The notes beneath the pieces were generated by a model. It was not told the origin of the DNA and did no database searches. It worked only from the letters and a program-made list of their open reading frames with translations. A stretch of 56,933 nt of DNA from Paratrimastix pyriformis (lineage: Eukaryota > Preaxostyla > Paratrimastigidae), in contig JAPMOS010000150.1 of NCBI GenBank assembly GCA_027972325.1, positions 25,001 to 81,933 of the forward strand, in the 5' to 3' direction. Position numbers and translations under genes: made by a program. Shown in pieces: positions 1 to 28,469 of the stretch; position 1 is the first letter of the stretch, and each line of letters opens with the position of its first letter.

Positions 1-639
1 CTCGGGTTATAGGGATGCGCATCATCATAAAATTATGGGATCACCAAAAAAAAATAAAAGATGGGAGCTCAAATCACCACTGGTTGGGGTGTGTGTGTGC
101 GTTGGGGGCGGTGTGCGTGGAAAAGGTCTGTGTCATATGCTCCGATTGCCCCTTGTCTTGCCTGTGTCGGGGACCCCCTTTGGCGCGACACATGCTGCTG
201 CTGTGCGATGTGGTGAGAGCGTGAGCTGTCCATCCACACCATGTGACGGATCCCCTGTGGGTCCTGATTTCCGGTCTTGGATGTTGACGTGCTCTTCCGC
301 CTGAGCGCTTTGCCATTGACTGACCCTCTGCTTGACTATGGCGCTTCCCTTGTGGATTGTGCCTAAACTTCTTGCGGTGTTCTTCCTCCCTCTTTTTAAA
401 CACGCTTCTCCTGACGGAGTAGCTTCATATGATCTCGCTGGTGATGTAGGTGAGGGGCCGCGGTGATCTTTGCTCTCGCGGAAGCTTGCGGGAATGAACT
501 TGACGTCGTAGGCAGGCATGTCCGATGCGGGTGGCTTGCACGGGTTGGGCGCGGTCCGGAGGGGGAGACCTTGGCAAGCCGGTCATGGTCAGCCCCATCC
601 CCCCCTTGGAAGTGGCCCAACCCGCCAGAAACAACATCT
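1..639. other. Left-edge region, no firm gene
   Basis: This stretch lies left of the split tRNA-Ala. If the USP7 gene continues leftwards, it should be intron or the next exons of that gene. On the minus strand about 415-520 reads as a plausible peptide (MPAYDVKFIPASFRESKDHRG, with PLTYITSEI one frame over). It loosely resembles the part of USP7 just after the first ubiquitin-like domain, but the frame changes at a short C run and I see no clear splice sites. Near 37-57 there is a copy of the AAAATTATGGGAT plus poly-A motif found in many introns here. Nothing else is supported. Confidence 0.3.
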
Positions 640-669
640 GGGGCTGTAGATCACTTGGTAGATCGTCCG
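640..669 (+). pseudogene. tRNA-Ala(GGC), 5' half (split by element E1)
   Basis: This 30-nt stretch has a complete acceptor 5' strand (GGGGCTG), TA, a D arm (GATC-ACTTGGTA-GATC), G26 and the start of the anticodon stem (TCCG). The remaining part of the tRNA is 4.6 kb away at 5255-5302. Joined at the duplicated GTCCG, the halves give a canonical 73-nt tRNA with a seven-base-pair acceptor stem (one G-T pair). The break lies in the 5' strand of the anticodon stem, so this copy cannot make a tRNA as it stands. Confidence 0.85.
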
Positions 670-686
670 TAGATTCTACGTCAGCT

Positions 687-1040
687 TTCTACGGCTTTTA
701 CAAAGTCCCCAAAGTGCAGCGATTTTGATTTTGACACGATATTCGTGTTCTCCATGTGTGATTACCCCCCCGCCATAATTTTCAGACCCCCCGGATGAAG
801 GGTCCATACACCATGAGACCCATAATTTTTCATTTTTCCTATACAAAATGCAAAAAAAACCAATGTCGAGCACCACGGTTCAAAACCGGTCACCCCCGTA
901 TCTCCCCAACGGTTGGTCGGCCGACGACCCCGTTTCGTGGGAGTACCCCGGGTGTGTGGTGAGCACTTTGCCAGTGTGTTTTTATGGGTGTGACACTGTT
1001 ATGGGATGGGTGGGGTGACATCGACGGGGTGATTCTGGGG
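687..1040 (+). repeat. E1 left terminal inverted repeat
   Basis: This is the reverse complement of 4884-5237 over its full 354 bp, with only a few mismatches near the inner end. It contains the family core at about 897-975 (TATCTCCCCAAC, then CGACGACCCCGT, then CCCCGGGTGTG), which is also found in the E2 arms. It also has GGTTCAAAACC at 888-898, which fits the pol III B-box pattern. Confidence 0.9.
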
Positions 1041-1097
1041 AGAAAACGACATGAATTGTCATCCGACAAAAGAAACCGCACAACACCGCAAATTCAC

Positions 1098-4000
1098 TCA
1101 CTCATCCTCATCCTCCCCGATGCGAGCACGAGTCCGCAGGTGCATCTTAAGCGGGGCCACGGCCGGCCGCCGCCGGGGCAGGGCCGGCACCGGTTCCGTC
1201 CGGGAGCGGCCCGCTTCCTCCGCGGTCTCGGGTTCCTCTGCGGGCCCCTTGGCGCGAGAGCGAAGGCGCTGGCTGAGGGGTGGGCCTGCCAGCCGTGCGC
1301 TCCGACGACGGGCCGCCGGATCACTCTTGCCCTTCTTCTTTCCCACCGGCTCGGCCTGCACGGGTGTGAAGGTGTACCGGACAAGCCTGGTCGTCTTCAG
1401 GCGACGAAGGCCGGGGAGGACCAACTTGGCCAGACGGGTGGCCGCTTGATTGACAGGATCCGCCACTGGCCCACCTGCGGGGCCCCCGGACTTCAGCAGA
1501 GCGGCGTACTCCTCATCGGCCCGGTGCTTTTCGACGAAGGCCTTGGCCAGGTCAGTGGCCGTGCCCTCCACAGGTCCGTCCGCGAAAAAGGCCTCCCAGA
1601 GCCTCTGGAAGAGGGCTTCCAGTGCATGACGGTCAGGATGAGGGGTTTTCCGGGGAGGTTTGTAGGGCGTCTCGTCATCACCCTCGGCACTCGAGTCCGA
1701 GGGCTCTTCGTCAATTTCCTCCATGGAGTGGGCCAAGTCCTTCAGAGTCCTGTAGTGAAACAGAACATGGGTGTGCAAATGTGAGCAGGTGCGTCTGTGT
1801 CTGGGTATGTGTCTGTCTGTGCGTCTGTGCGTTGCCATATGCGCATCAAACCGACAGTTGAGCAGACCATGCAAAATCGACAAATCGTGCGCTGGTGCAC
1901 TTGCATTTGTGGTTGATGTCCGCCTTCTTTTCATCCTCGCAGCAGAGCACATGGAGGTCGAGCATGGCGACACTGCGAGAAGACGATGAGCCTCGAAAGA
2001 AACAACACCAGACGTTAAAATGTAGTCGTCATAGTTTGCAACGAATCCCATTCTTCTGAATGGGTAGCTCATGTTGTGCATCATCCTACAAGAGAAAAAG
2101 ATTGGTGAAAAGGACAAGAAACTGACTGACAGGTTGAAGTGATCGACAACACGGTACTGCATGCCGTATTCGACGTAGCACGGCACGCTGTCCTCCGGAT
2201 GGGTTGCATCGTCCTCCTCCTCTCCGGGGGCTTGGCCAAAGGCATTGGTCACCGTGTGGCATGTCCGACCTGAATAACAATCTTGTCATCTGCGCGTTTG
2301 GGTGGGTGGGCGCAGACCATTCATGGTGACTGATGCCACAGCGAGCAGGTCGATCTTGCCTTCCACGAGCCGTCCCTGGTCGGCCTGACCCTCAGTGAGC
2401 TGGTCGGTCTTCTCGCTCTGTTGCATGGATGCCTTCCAGGAGAGGGGATGGTCGTGGTTGAGGCTTGCGTCGAGCGTCTTGAATGCCTCCTGGAATCTGT
2501 CAATTCATGGCATTCGCAATTCATTGTGCGCAGGCGATCACAGACCGAGTGCTCTGGGCAGTCATCAAGAACTGGAATCCCTCGTCGTGAAGCCACACGC
2601 ATGCCGGATTACAAGAATAGTATGAATCCGCGATGAGGACAGGCGCTTTTGAATGGTCCGTGAATTGGCTCATGACTTTCTTGATGATCTCTCTGATGGA
2701 GAATCCAGAGCCAATGACGGGCACGATCGTGATGATGAAAGGCAAGTTGCTCAAGGTGAGTCTCACCCCGGCCAGTGTGAACCAATGGCCGATCTTGTCT
2801 GGCTTGTTGGGGCATTCCCTCGCCCCCTCAGATCTGCGTGTGGAGGGCAGACGTGCGTGGTGTGAGTGTGCGGTTGCGGCTGTGGCTGTGGCTGGAATTG
2901 TGGCTGTGGAGGGCAGGCATTCAGACCGTCCTGACCACCCAAAGAGCTTCTCATCAAGGCAGAGCGTCACACCAGGTTGGACTCGCAGAAAAAGCCACTG
3001 GCTCAACACCTCGGCGACGGATAACGGGATTGGCAAATGGTTGTGGGCCAATTTGAAGCTCCGAAAGCTGCGCACGAATTTCAGGGGTGCTGGTTCCCCG
3101 CCATCACGTGGTTGGCTCAGGGCCGCAATCACCTGGGTCACGAATTTTTCTGTGGGATGAAGTGGATTGATTAAACGAACCCATCCTTTTTCCCAGCAGA
3201 CCTTCTGGACGGTCGATCGTGTTCTTCCGCATCGTGGGCTTCGCCGTCCCCTGGACCAGCTGCCTGATGGAGAGGTACTCGCACCAGCCATCGAGCTTGA
3301 CCCGGGTCGCGTAGATCTTCCCGCCGCGGGCCCGGTACTTGTGCGGGGCATCCCAAGCAAAGGTCGCGTAGGCCTCTTCGTCAAGGGGGTCGACGATCAG
3401 CTCAGCTGTCCCGTCGTCTTGGATGGCCTCACCCCGGGCACCTCCGATGGCCTCCTGCACCGTCCCATTGATCTGATCGCTCACCTCCTCCGGGATTGTT
3501 GCGGGGTCCAATGGTTCGGCGGCAGGTGGTTTGCCGGCAGGGGCGGCGTCCTCCTCGTCGGTTGCGGGCGCGGCCATCACAGGTGGCTCCCTGATCTTCT
3601 TGATCTTCTTCTCGAGGGTGAGCACGGCGTGGTCGCCCATCATGCAGGCGATTTCGAGCAAGGCGTCAGGCAGGTCCAGGTGGTTGATGACGATTCCCTT
3701 GTCGGATCCGACCCGGGCAATCTCGATGAGCCCATCCATTCGATCGACCTCGATCAGGGCATCTTCATCAAAGAGTGGCCGGCCTTTCTCCTTTTTGGTC
3801 TGTTGCGCCTGTCGATGGGCGGTGTGGCGAAAAGTGTGGGGCGTGTGGGTGGTGGGTGGTGGTGGTGGTGGTGGTGGTGGGAGGGGGGAGGGGGGGGAGG
3901 GAGAGGGGGGAGGGGACGGACCGGTGAATTCTTCTTGGAATGAAATCGTTTGAGATCGTGCCTGACTCTTCTGGCTGCTTCCCTGAAATCGGGGGATGTT

Positions 4001-4315
4001 TTGCTGGCCAGACGGCTTGGAGGGGTTGGGTCAGGGCTCCGCGGTGCTTGCGGCCCCTTCTTGGCCTGTGGCAGCTTCTTGGCCTGTGGCACCTTCTTGG
4101 CTTGCGGCCCCTTCTTGGCTTGCGGCCCCTTCTTGGTCTGCGGCCCCTTCTTGGCCTTGGGACGCGGCGCGTCGTCGGAATCGTCATCTTGGATTGACGT
4201 GGGCTTTTCTGGAGGTGTGTCCGTTCCTGTTGGAGTGGAAACTCTGTCCACCTCCTCGATTTCTTGCTCTTTGGGCACCGCAGGAGCCAGCGCGTCAAGA
4301 AAGTCCTGTGGGATG
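1098..4315 (-). CDS. E1 transposase, PiggyBac-like (DDE_Tnp_1_7 type), spliced or frame-broken
   Basis: This is the presumed enzyme that cuts and pastes E1. The catalytic part lies at about 2521-3110 and shows LCLDEKLFGWSGR (first acidic residue, as in SIDE...KGR of PiggyBac), then PNKPDKIGHWFTLAG, then LIADSYYSCNPACVWLHDEG (second Asp, like TDNFYTS). Further on come VDHFN at about 2130 and YPFRR at about 2060, which recall the PiggyBac segment before its C-terminal helices. The N-terminal part (about 3940-4312) is charged, with seven six-residue KKGPQA-type repeats at 4047-4165. A middle stretch (about 3104-3808) is acidic and unassigned. The C-terminal region (1098-1720) is basic and stops 57 bp inside the TIR. 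At least four frames are used. Some switches sit at good acceptors (TCTTGTAG, TTTCACTACAG), so introns are likely. The first exon was not found. Confidence 0.6.
3104..3808 (-). other. Acidic, unassigned part of the E1 gene
   Basis: An open stretch of about 230 residues reads KKEKGRPLFDEDALIEVD, then a region of helical character (GIVINHLDLPDALLEIACMM), an Ala/Pro/Glu-rich linker, and ATFAWDAPHKYRARGGKIYA before the catalytic region. It begins after a possible acceptor (GACAG at about 3808). I do not recognise the domain. It could be a DNA-binding or accessory module of the transposase, or a captured host segment. Confidence 0.4.
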
Positions 4316-4648
4316 CGATGGAGTGAATTTTTTTCGAAGGGTAGGGCAGACCGTTGTGTGAAGTGGCTGCTTGGTCGTGGGGGTCGCCAAGGTCAGGCGT
4401 TGCTTCTCATTCCGGCAGAGTTTTGTTGTCGGGATTGGGATTTTTGTGGCGGGCTTCAGGGGGGAGGTCGACTCCATTCCCCAACGTGAGTGAATGAACG
4501 ATGCCCGCGGGCTGGTTGAGGGGTTCGACCACACAAAAAAATTATGGGATTGCGAAAAAAAAAAACAGGACACCAAACATGAAGAGGGAGAGGAAAGTCA
4601 AGTGTCCGCGCACGTCAAACATCCATTATCATCATCCGACATTCATCC

Positions 4649-4650
<2 letters not shown>

Positions 4651-4704
<54 letters not shown>

Positions 4705-4733
4705 GCATCAGCATCAGCATCAGCATCAGCATC
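4651..4733 (+). repeat. (ATC)n then (AGCATC)n microsatellite
   Basis: About 17 ATC triplets followed by several CAGCAT units, inside E1 between the presumed start of the transposase gene and the right TIR. No coding role is evident. Confidence 0.9.
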
Positions 4734-4883
4734 CAATCATCATCTCATTCTCACTATTATCGACCCACTCACCCTCATCCGCCCCCGCAGGCCCGGGTAC
4801 CACGATGAAGCCAGCAGGAGCACCGCAGGGAACCATTTCCAGATGCAGGCGCTGTCCACTCGGCCTCCATGGGCGGTCATCCC

Positions 4884-5237
4884 CCCCAGAATCACCCCGT
4901 CGATGTCACCCCACCCATCCCATAGCGGTGTCACACCCATAAAAATGCATTGGCAAAGTGCTCACCACACACCCGGGGTACTCCCACGAAACGGGGTCGT
5001 CGGCCGACCAACCGTTGGGGAGATACGGGGGTGACCGGTTTTGAACCGTGGTGCTCGACATTGGTTTTTTTTGCATTTTGTATAGGAAAAATGAAAAATT
5101 ATGGGTCTCATGGTGTATGGACCCTTCATCCGGGGGGTCTGAAAATTATGGCGGGGGGGTAATCACACATGGAGAACACGAATATCGTGTCAAAATCAAA
5201 ATCGCTGCACTTTGGGGACTTTGTAAAAGCCGTAGAA
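4884..5237 (-). repeat. E1 right terminal inverted repeat
   Basis: Reverse complement of 687-1040. The 17 bases beyond it (5238-5254) end with CTA, the complement of the TAG at the left end, but the 14 bases between differ from those at the left end. Confidence 0.9.
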
Positions 5238-5254
5238 TGTTGCCGGAGGGCCTA

Positions 5255-5302
5255 GTCCGCATGGCATGCGGGAGGCAAGGGGATCGATACCCCTCAGCTC
5301 CA
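5255..5302 (+). pseudogene. tRNA-Ala(GGC), 3' half (split by element E1)
   Basis: The segment begins with the duplicated GTCCG. It holds anticodon stem TCCGC/GCGGG around loop ATGGCAT (anticodon GGC, alanine), variable loop AGGCA, T arm AGGGG-ATCGATA-CCCCT, acceptor 3' strand CAGCTCC and discriminator A. The acceptor strand pairs with GGGGCTG at 640-646, not with anything nearby. The T loop starts with A rather than T, and a GGC anticodon is rare for cytosolic alanine tRNA in eukaryotes. The gene may therefore have been decaying or minor before the insertion. Confidence 0.85.
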
Positions 5303-5366
5303 TCTGTTTCTTTCTTTTTTTTTTGTGCGGGCCGTCTGTGTGCGGTGGTGAGATCCGTGACATGTC

Positions 5367-5640
5367 ACCACACACACAGACAGCACAGACAGGACAACAG
5401 CACAGACAGGACAACAGCACAGACAGGACAGCAGCAGAGGACAGCAGCAGAGGACAGAACAGAACAGAACAGAACAGAACAGAACAGAACAGAACAGAAC
5501 AGAACAGAACAGAACAGAACAGAACAGAACAGAACAGAACAGAACAGGACAGGACAGGACAGGACAGGACAGGACAGGACAGGACAGGACAGGACAGGAC
5601 AGGACAGGACAGGACAGCACACCATCACACAGCACAGCAG
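5367..5640 (+). repeat. Pentanucleotide satellite (AGAAC)n / (AGGAC)n
   Basis: The array starts with a 16-bp unit (CACAGACAGGACAACAG-like). It moves to (ACAGA)(ACAGA)-type AGAAC pentamers at about 5456-5545, then to AGGAC pentamers at about 5546-5617. It lies between tRNA-Ala and exon 16 of the USP7 gene, so it is intronic. One base separates the two pentamers, which suggests a single point change that spread along the array. Confidence 0.95.
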
Positions 5641-5649
5641 CACACAGAC

Positions 5650-20416
<14,767 letters not shown>

Positions 20417-20506
20417 CCACAAATGATGATAAACGTGTTGGCCCGGGGAATAGGAACAAACGCCGGAGAGAGAGAAAACTTCAAAATCGAAGGGAAAACT
20501 CGCTCT

Positions 20507-20740
20507 TTACCCGTCCGCCGCGTTGGGGTCTCGGGCCACTGCGTCCTCGTCCTCGTCCACGTTGATGCAGGACAGCCGCAGGCTCTTGTGCAGGTGCGTC
20601 GCCTCGCGGGCCCATCCCATCTCCATGGCAGTGCTCCAGCGGGCCAGCGCCGCTGCGATGCGGGCGCGCCAGAACGACTTGCTGAACGAGCGCTCGGCCT
20701 TGCGGTGCACCTCCTCGATCATCTCCAGGAAGCGCTCCGC
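20507..20740 (-). CDS. Terminal exon of an unidentified upstream gene
   Basis: After acceptor GGCCTCAG an open stretch of 77 codons reads AERFLEMIEEVHRKAERSFS, KSFWRARIAAALARWSTAME, and ends DEDEDAVARDPNAADG with TAA at 20507-20509. It is strongly helical with an acidic tail. I do not recognise the family. It lies 90 bp upstream of the USP7 start on the same strand, so the two genes are tightly packed head to tail. Earlier exons were not found; the plus-strand hAT-like gene starts about 550 bp beyond. It could instead be an alternative first part of USP7, but the stop codon argues against that. Confidence 0.5.
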   Translation of the reverse strand, partial: AERFLEMIEEVHRKAERSFSKSFWRARIAAALARWSTAMEMGWAREATHLHKSLRLSCINVDEDEDAVARDPNAADG

Positions 20741-21288
20741 CTGAGGCCCATTGGATTTTCGGCAGCAACGGGGAAAAGTCTCCCACACCTGTTTTTCAGT
20801 TTGTTGCCGGCAGAGACCAAGGAGACAAGCAATAATGCCGGTTTTACCCAGAAATGAAGTGTGTAGAGGGTCCAATCATTCGTGAAAGAGCCGACCCTCA
20901 ACTCTGGGTGAGTCAGTGGAGATCGAAAATGCACATTTTGCCGATGGTGGTTGGAGTTGCTGGCTCAAAAGTGCCGGGGGTCTATTGGAGTCTGTCTCAG
21001 CGAACAGAAACGCGTGTCACTGGGTCAAAAACAGGGCCCCGCTTGTCATGGGCTCAAAAATAGTGATTTTTTTGAGGGAGGATTTTGCTTCTTTTAGGCA
21101 CAGCGCAGCGGGGGTCTTGCCTTTTCTGCGAGTGACACGCGATCTTGGGAGAGAACTCGCTGGAGAATGTTAAGATACAAAGAACCAGGCTGGAATCATG
21201 CCATCGGTTGGCAAAATGGGCGTGGAAGTTTGGTGAGTTTTAGTGTCTCTGTTACCTGGGGAGTATACACTGATGGGCTGTTAGCTGG
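20741..21288. other. Intergenic region between the terminal exon and the hAT-like gene
   Basis: No convincing exon on either strand. It should contain the promoter of the plus-strand gene. I see no TATA-like element I would defend, nor any terminal inverted repeat of a hAT element. Confidence 0.4.
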
Positions 21289-24902
<3,614 letters not shown>

Positions 24903-25389
24903 GTGGACTGGCCCGGGAGGCAACATCGACATGGGCGGCCGAGGTAATGCCGAAGAAAGAGACCATACAACAGAAGATATTGCAGGAAAATGACTAGTGG
25001 TGAACGGGGTGGTGAGGAATTAGTCCCCAGGTTGAAGGTTGCAGACCACATGTCGGCATCGTGTGGTGGCCCAATGTTCGGTCTGCGGTCAGTTTGGATG
25101 TGGAGACGCCTCTTAAGACACAAAGAAAAGTAGTCCCTGCGATTTTCGTGGTTCCCGGACGAGTTTTCGGCGAGAACCACCTTGACGATATCGCCGGCAT
25201 CGCACGTCAACGGTCCTCTGCCGCAGAGCCCTGAACTTTTCGCCACTGAAGCGCTGTGCTGTTGGCTTTCCAACAAAAAAAAAACGGACCTCCGATCATG
25301 GCTTGTTGGGCCTGGGCGAGTCCCGGAAGCCGGAGGGAGAGAAAAAACGGCCTTTTTCCATACCCGCCGAAAATCCAAGGCCCAAAGAG
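24903..25389. other. 3' flank of the hAT-like gene and 5' part of the LINE
   Basis: Contains no clear gene. On the minus strand a short peptide-like stretch (CDAGDIVKVVLAENSSGNHE) is visible at about 25150-25220 but has no supported context. The LINE 5' end lies somewhere here; I cannot place it because both plus-strand copies share the same flank. Confidence 0.4.
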
Positions 25390-28278
25390 ATGTGTTTTTC
25401 TGGCTCTGTCGACTATTCGCTCTTTGGCCTTTTGGTTGAAGTTTGCCTCTCTATGTCGACTATGAACGGAATGGAAACTCCCTCTTCTCCTCCAAACTCA
25501 CCACTGTGTCTGCCGGAATCGGTGGAGGCCCAGATGGAAGTCGCCTCCGAAGATGATATTCAGACTCGGCCTCCCTCAGCCGCGCCCCCCCAGGTGGTTC
25601 TCAAACATTTTGCTGATGGTACAGTTTCATGCACCGAGGCAGCTCGTGCGTTAGAAACAGCAGCTCTGAGTGTATTGCCCCGGATGATCTCCTCGTGCCA
25701 ATCGACCCTGACATCTGTGGACACTGATGCCCATCCATCGAAGGACTCTCCCATCATTGATCGCGCTGTGGCTCTTTCGCAGCGCCCTGATGGGGGTCAG
25801 GGTGCCCTGGGCGGGGTGCAACTCCCCGGGGCCCCAGACGACCTCCGAGCGGCCTCAGCGGCACCCCCCCCTGCGCGAGCTGCTGAGGGAGCCAGCCATG
25901 ACGCCCTGGCTGCTGACCTTACCGCTGCGGCCCCTTCCCCACCCACTCGTGATCCCCGTGCGACCTCCGTTTCTCGTGTTCGCCGTGCGGTCTCCCCGGT
26001 TCAGCAGCTCGGCAGACCTGCTGACTGGACCCCGCCTTTGAGTGCCCTGGGGTGCCCGGAACTTCGCCAGCTGGCTGCTGCCTTGAGGCATGAGGGATGG
26101 GTCGAGCAGCCTGTGGTGTGTACGAGCAAGAAAGACTTGATCCCAGCCCTTGCCCGGCTCTTGGCGGACTCGCCCCCTGAGATCACCATGGAGATGGTGC
26201 TCAAGTGGGCCTGCCCAATGGTCGATGACCCGAACGTTCGTGCCCGCCTCCAGGAGTTGATGGCCACCCAAGCCCCTGGGGGGGCAGCCCTGATCTCGGA
26301 TCCCCTGCGAGTGCCTGCGGGGAGGCTACCAAAGGCCCCCCTTCGCCGGCCCAGCCCGAACCAGCCCACCCCAACCCCCCGGACGCCTACAGCGCCGCGG
26401 AGGAACCTGCCGCCTCTCCCTCCCTCCCCGCAGCGAGGGGGGGAGTTCCCCTCGCCTGATCATCCCCTGTCGAGCCTGGCGGCATCAGGCCTTCCCCCAC
26501 CACCTGGTGCCGCGTGGCATACTGTGCCCGCTCCGCCGCGGCCTCCGTCGCCGGTCCCTGCTCCGCCGATGCCTGCTCCTGTGTCGGCCCCTGCGGCCCA
26601 CGCCCGCTCCGATGCTGTCTGCGCCTGTGGCGCGGCCACCGCGCCACGTCCCGCTGGTCGCGACTGCTCCGCCGCTGGTTGTGTCTGCCCAGCTGCTGGC
26701 TGCGCCTGCTCCTTTGCGACAGGTGACCGCTCCGCAGCGGCCCGAGCCTGATCCGCTGCCCGCGGTGCCTGTCCCGCCGGTTGTGCCCCCGAAAGCCGTG
26801 GCGGCTGCTCTCCCCAGTGTAGCGCCATCTCCGTCGCCCTCGACGTCTGCTGTGAGGCCAGTGGTGTCTGATCCGCCCCCGCTTGCCGCGACTGCACCAC
26901 CGCCTGCTGTCCTGACCATGCTGTCAGATGCTTCCGCCCTTCCGCCGGCTGGAACCAGGTTTCTTGTGTCGTCCCAGGGGCTGAAGCTCAGCCCTCTGTC
27001 GCCCCGGCGCCCCGCCCCAATTCGCCTGGGTTACCTATGCTGTCCCCGCTGTGGATCTGCCGGGGCCCGACGGACTCCCCTTGGTTGCTCTGACGGAGGA
27101 CTTGCGCCCTGCGGCGGCAGTTCGGCAGCTCCTGCTCCGAGTTGGCCAGCTACTCGAGGCCGTTGGACCCCATCTGGGGGGACCCATGACCCCTCGTCTT
27201 TGAGAGGATAGTGGCTGTGACTACAGAGGCTCTCTCACTCTCGCTCAAGGGGAATGATCCCGGAGTCCTTGCTGGAGACCCTGCGCAGTGTGCTGCGTCT
27301 TTCCTGGGTCCCCGACCTTGGAGATTGGCAGCCTCAGGCGCTGGTGGACCGGCAGCCTGTGGACCAGCAACCCCGGCGCCTGGTGACCAGCACCCCCGGC
27401 GCCTGAGGACCAGAAACCCCCGGCGCCTGTGGCACCCTCTGCTCCCGGCTCGGTTCCGACGGTCACGGTGGCGGCTCTAGCTCCGACTGCGCGGGGGCGC
27501 GTAGGTGACCTGGGGACCCAGCAGCATGCGCAGCAGGGGCCAACTCAGCTCCAGTCCGTTTACCTGCGTCGCACCCCGGGAACCCCTGGCCAGAGATCCT
27601 GGGGGAACTCCCCCAGAAGCCAATGAGCATCCGTTATGGCCCGAGGAAGCGCTATTGTTATGTCGAGCTCCCGGTTGGGGCATTCGAGGAGCTTCGTGCA
27701 GCACCACCCCCTGGACTGTTCGTGGGCCTGGCGACCCGTCGCGCTGCGAATGGGAAAGCACCATCCCAGGACCGAGAAGCCTCACCCAGAGAGCGGAGAT
27801 CGACAATAGAAGTGGTACCCGTGGATGACCGTACCTCTCCTGCTGATGATGACGAGGAGTGCCTTGTCCTCCCGAGCGAGCTCCCGCTGAGAATGAACCG
27901 ACGACCGCACCTGCGAGGGAAGACCCGGGACTCGGCCTGCGCATGCGGCGAGGCCCAGTAGCTGCCCAGAAGGAGGAGGGCCCAAGAGGCTGCTCTTGCC
28001 GCCTCCACTGTAATCCCTGTGGGGGAGCCGGAGCGTCATGTGCGGGGAGGACGGCGGCCGTCGCGGGAGGCGGTGAATGCCAACGCGATCCGCCAGAGAA
28101 CAGGAGAGCCGCAACTGGCCCGGACGGTGATGGTGCCTCGGGGGGCAGGGCCTCATCCAAGTCCAACTGGGGATGGAACCCTGATGTGGGTACAGCCAGT
28201 GCCTCAGGTGCAAGACGGCGGGAGGGCCTTTCGCAACCGAGGGCGACGCGGCGGCGGACGGGAGGCCGCCGTCTCTAA
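25390..28278 (+). CDS. LINE ORF1, copy A (proline-rich)
   Basis: About 960 residues if continuous. Starts MCFSGSVDYSLFGLLVEVCL, passes a helical part (LGCPELRQLAAALRHEGWVE), then a long Pro/Ala/Val-rich low-complexity region, a second helical part (TEDLRPAAAVRQLLLRVGQL), and ends in an Arg/Gly-rich basic tail typical of RNA binding. No zinc knuckle. In this copy the frame changes several times compared with copy B. Presumed role: RNA packaging by the LINE. Confidence 0.7.
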
Positions 28279-28469
28279 GAGTCTGGAGAGCCCGCCACTG
28301 ACCAGGGCCGGACGGAGGCTCCGTGCGTTGTTCGAGGTGGAAAGCCTGGGACACCGGATCCCTCCGATGGTGCATGAAGGCCCGTCTGGCCGCGCTGAGG
28401 GGCCGCCGTTCGCGGGGCAGCGGTGGGCCCCGGGTCCACGCTGCCCATGGGGCCCCTGCTTCGGATGCC

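Larger units (their letters stand above)
670..5254. mobile_element. E1: long-TIR DNA transposon with PiggyBac-like transposase, inserted in tRNA-Ala
   Basis: The element is 4,585 bp and flanked by a 5-bp duplication GTCCG (665-669 and 5255-5259). Inverted repeats of 354 bp lie at 687-1040 and 4884-5237 and differ by only a few bases. Outside each TIR there are 17 bases beginning with TAG that do not match between the ends. A minus-strand transposase gene fills most of the interior. The transposase resembles the PiggyBac/DDE_Tnp_1_7 group, but that group duplicates TTAA, so this is either a divergent branch or a different superfamily. The few TIR differences suggest a young insertion. It lies in the region where an intron of the USP7 gene is expected. 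Confidence 0.8.

Noticed and set aside
665-669. TTAA target site for E1 as expected for PiggyBac
   Set aside because: No TTAA at either end; the duplicated GTCCG and the restored tRNA define the ends better.
1622-1861. GT-rich frames near 1780-1850 (CVCVWVCVC)
   Set aside because: Low-complexity GT stretch, probably an intron of the E1 transposase gene.
20741-21288. hAT terminal inverted repeats flanking the 21289-24902 gene
   Set aside because: I compared both flanks and saw no convincing short inverted pair or 8-bp duplication, so mobility is unproven.
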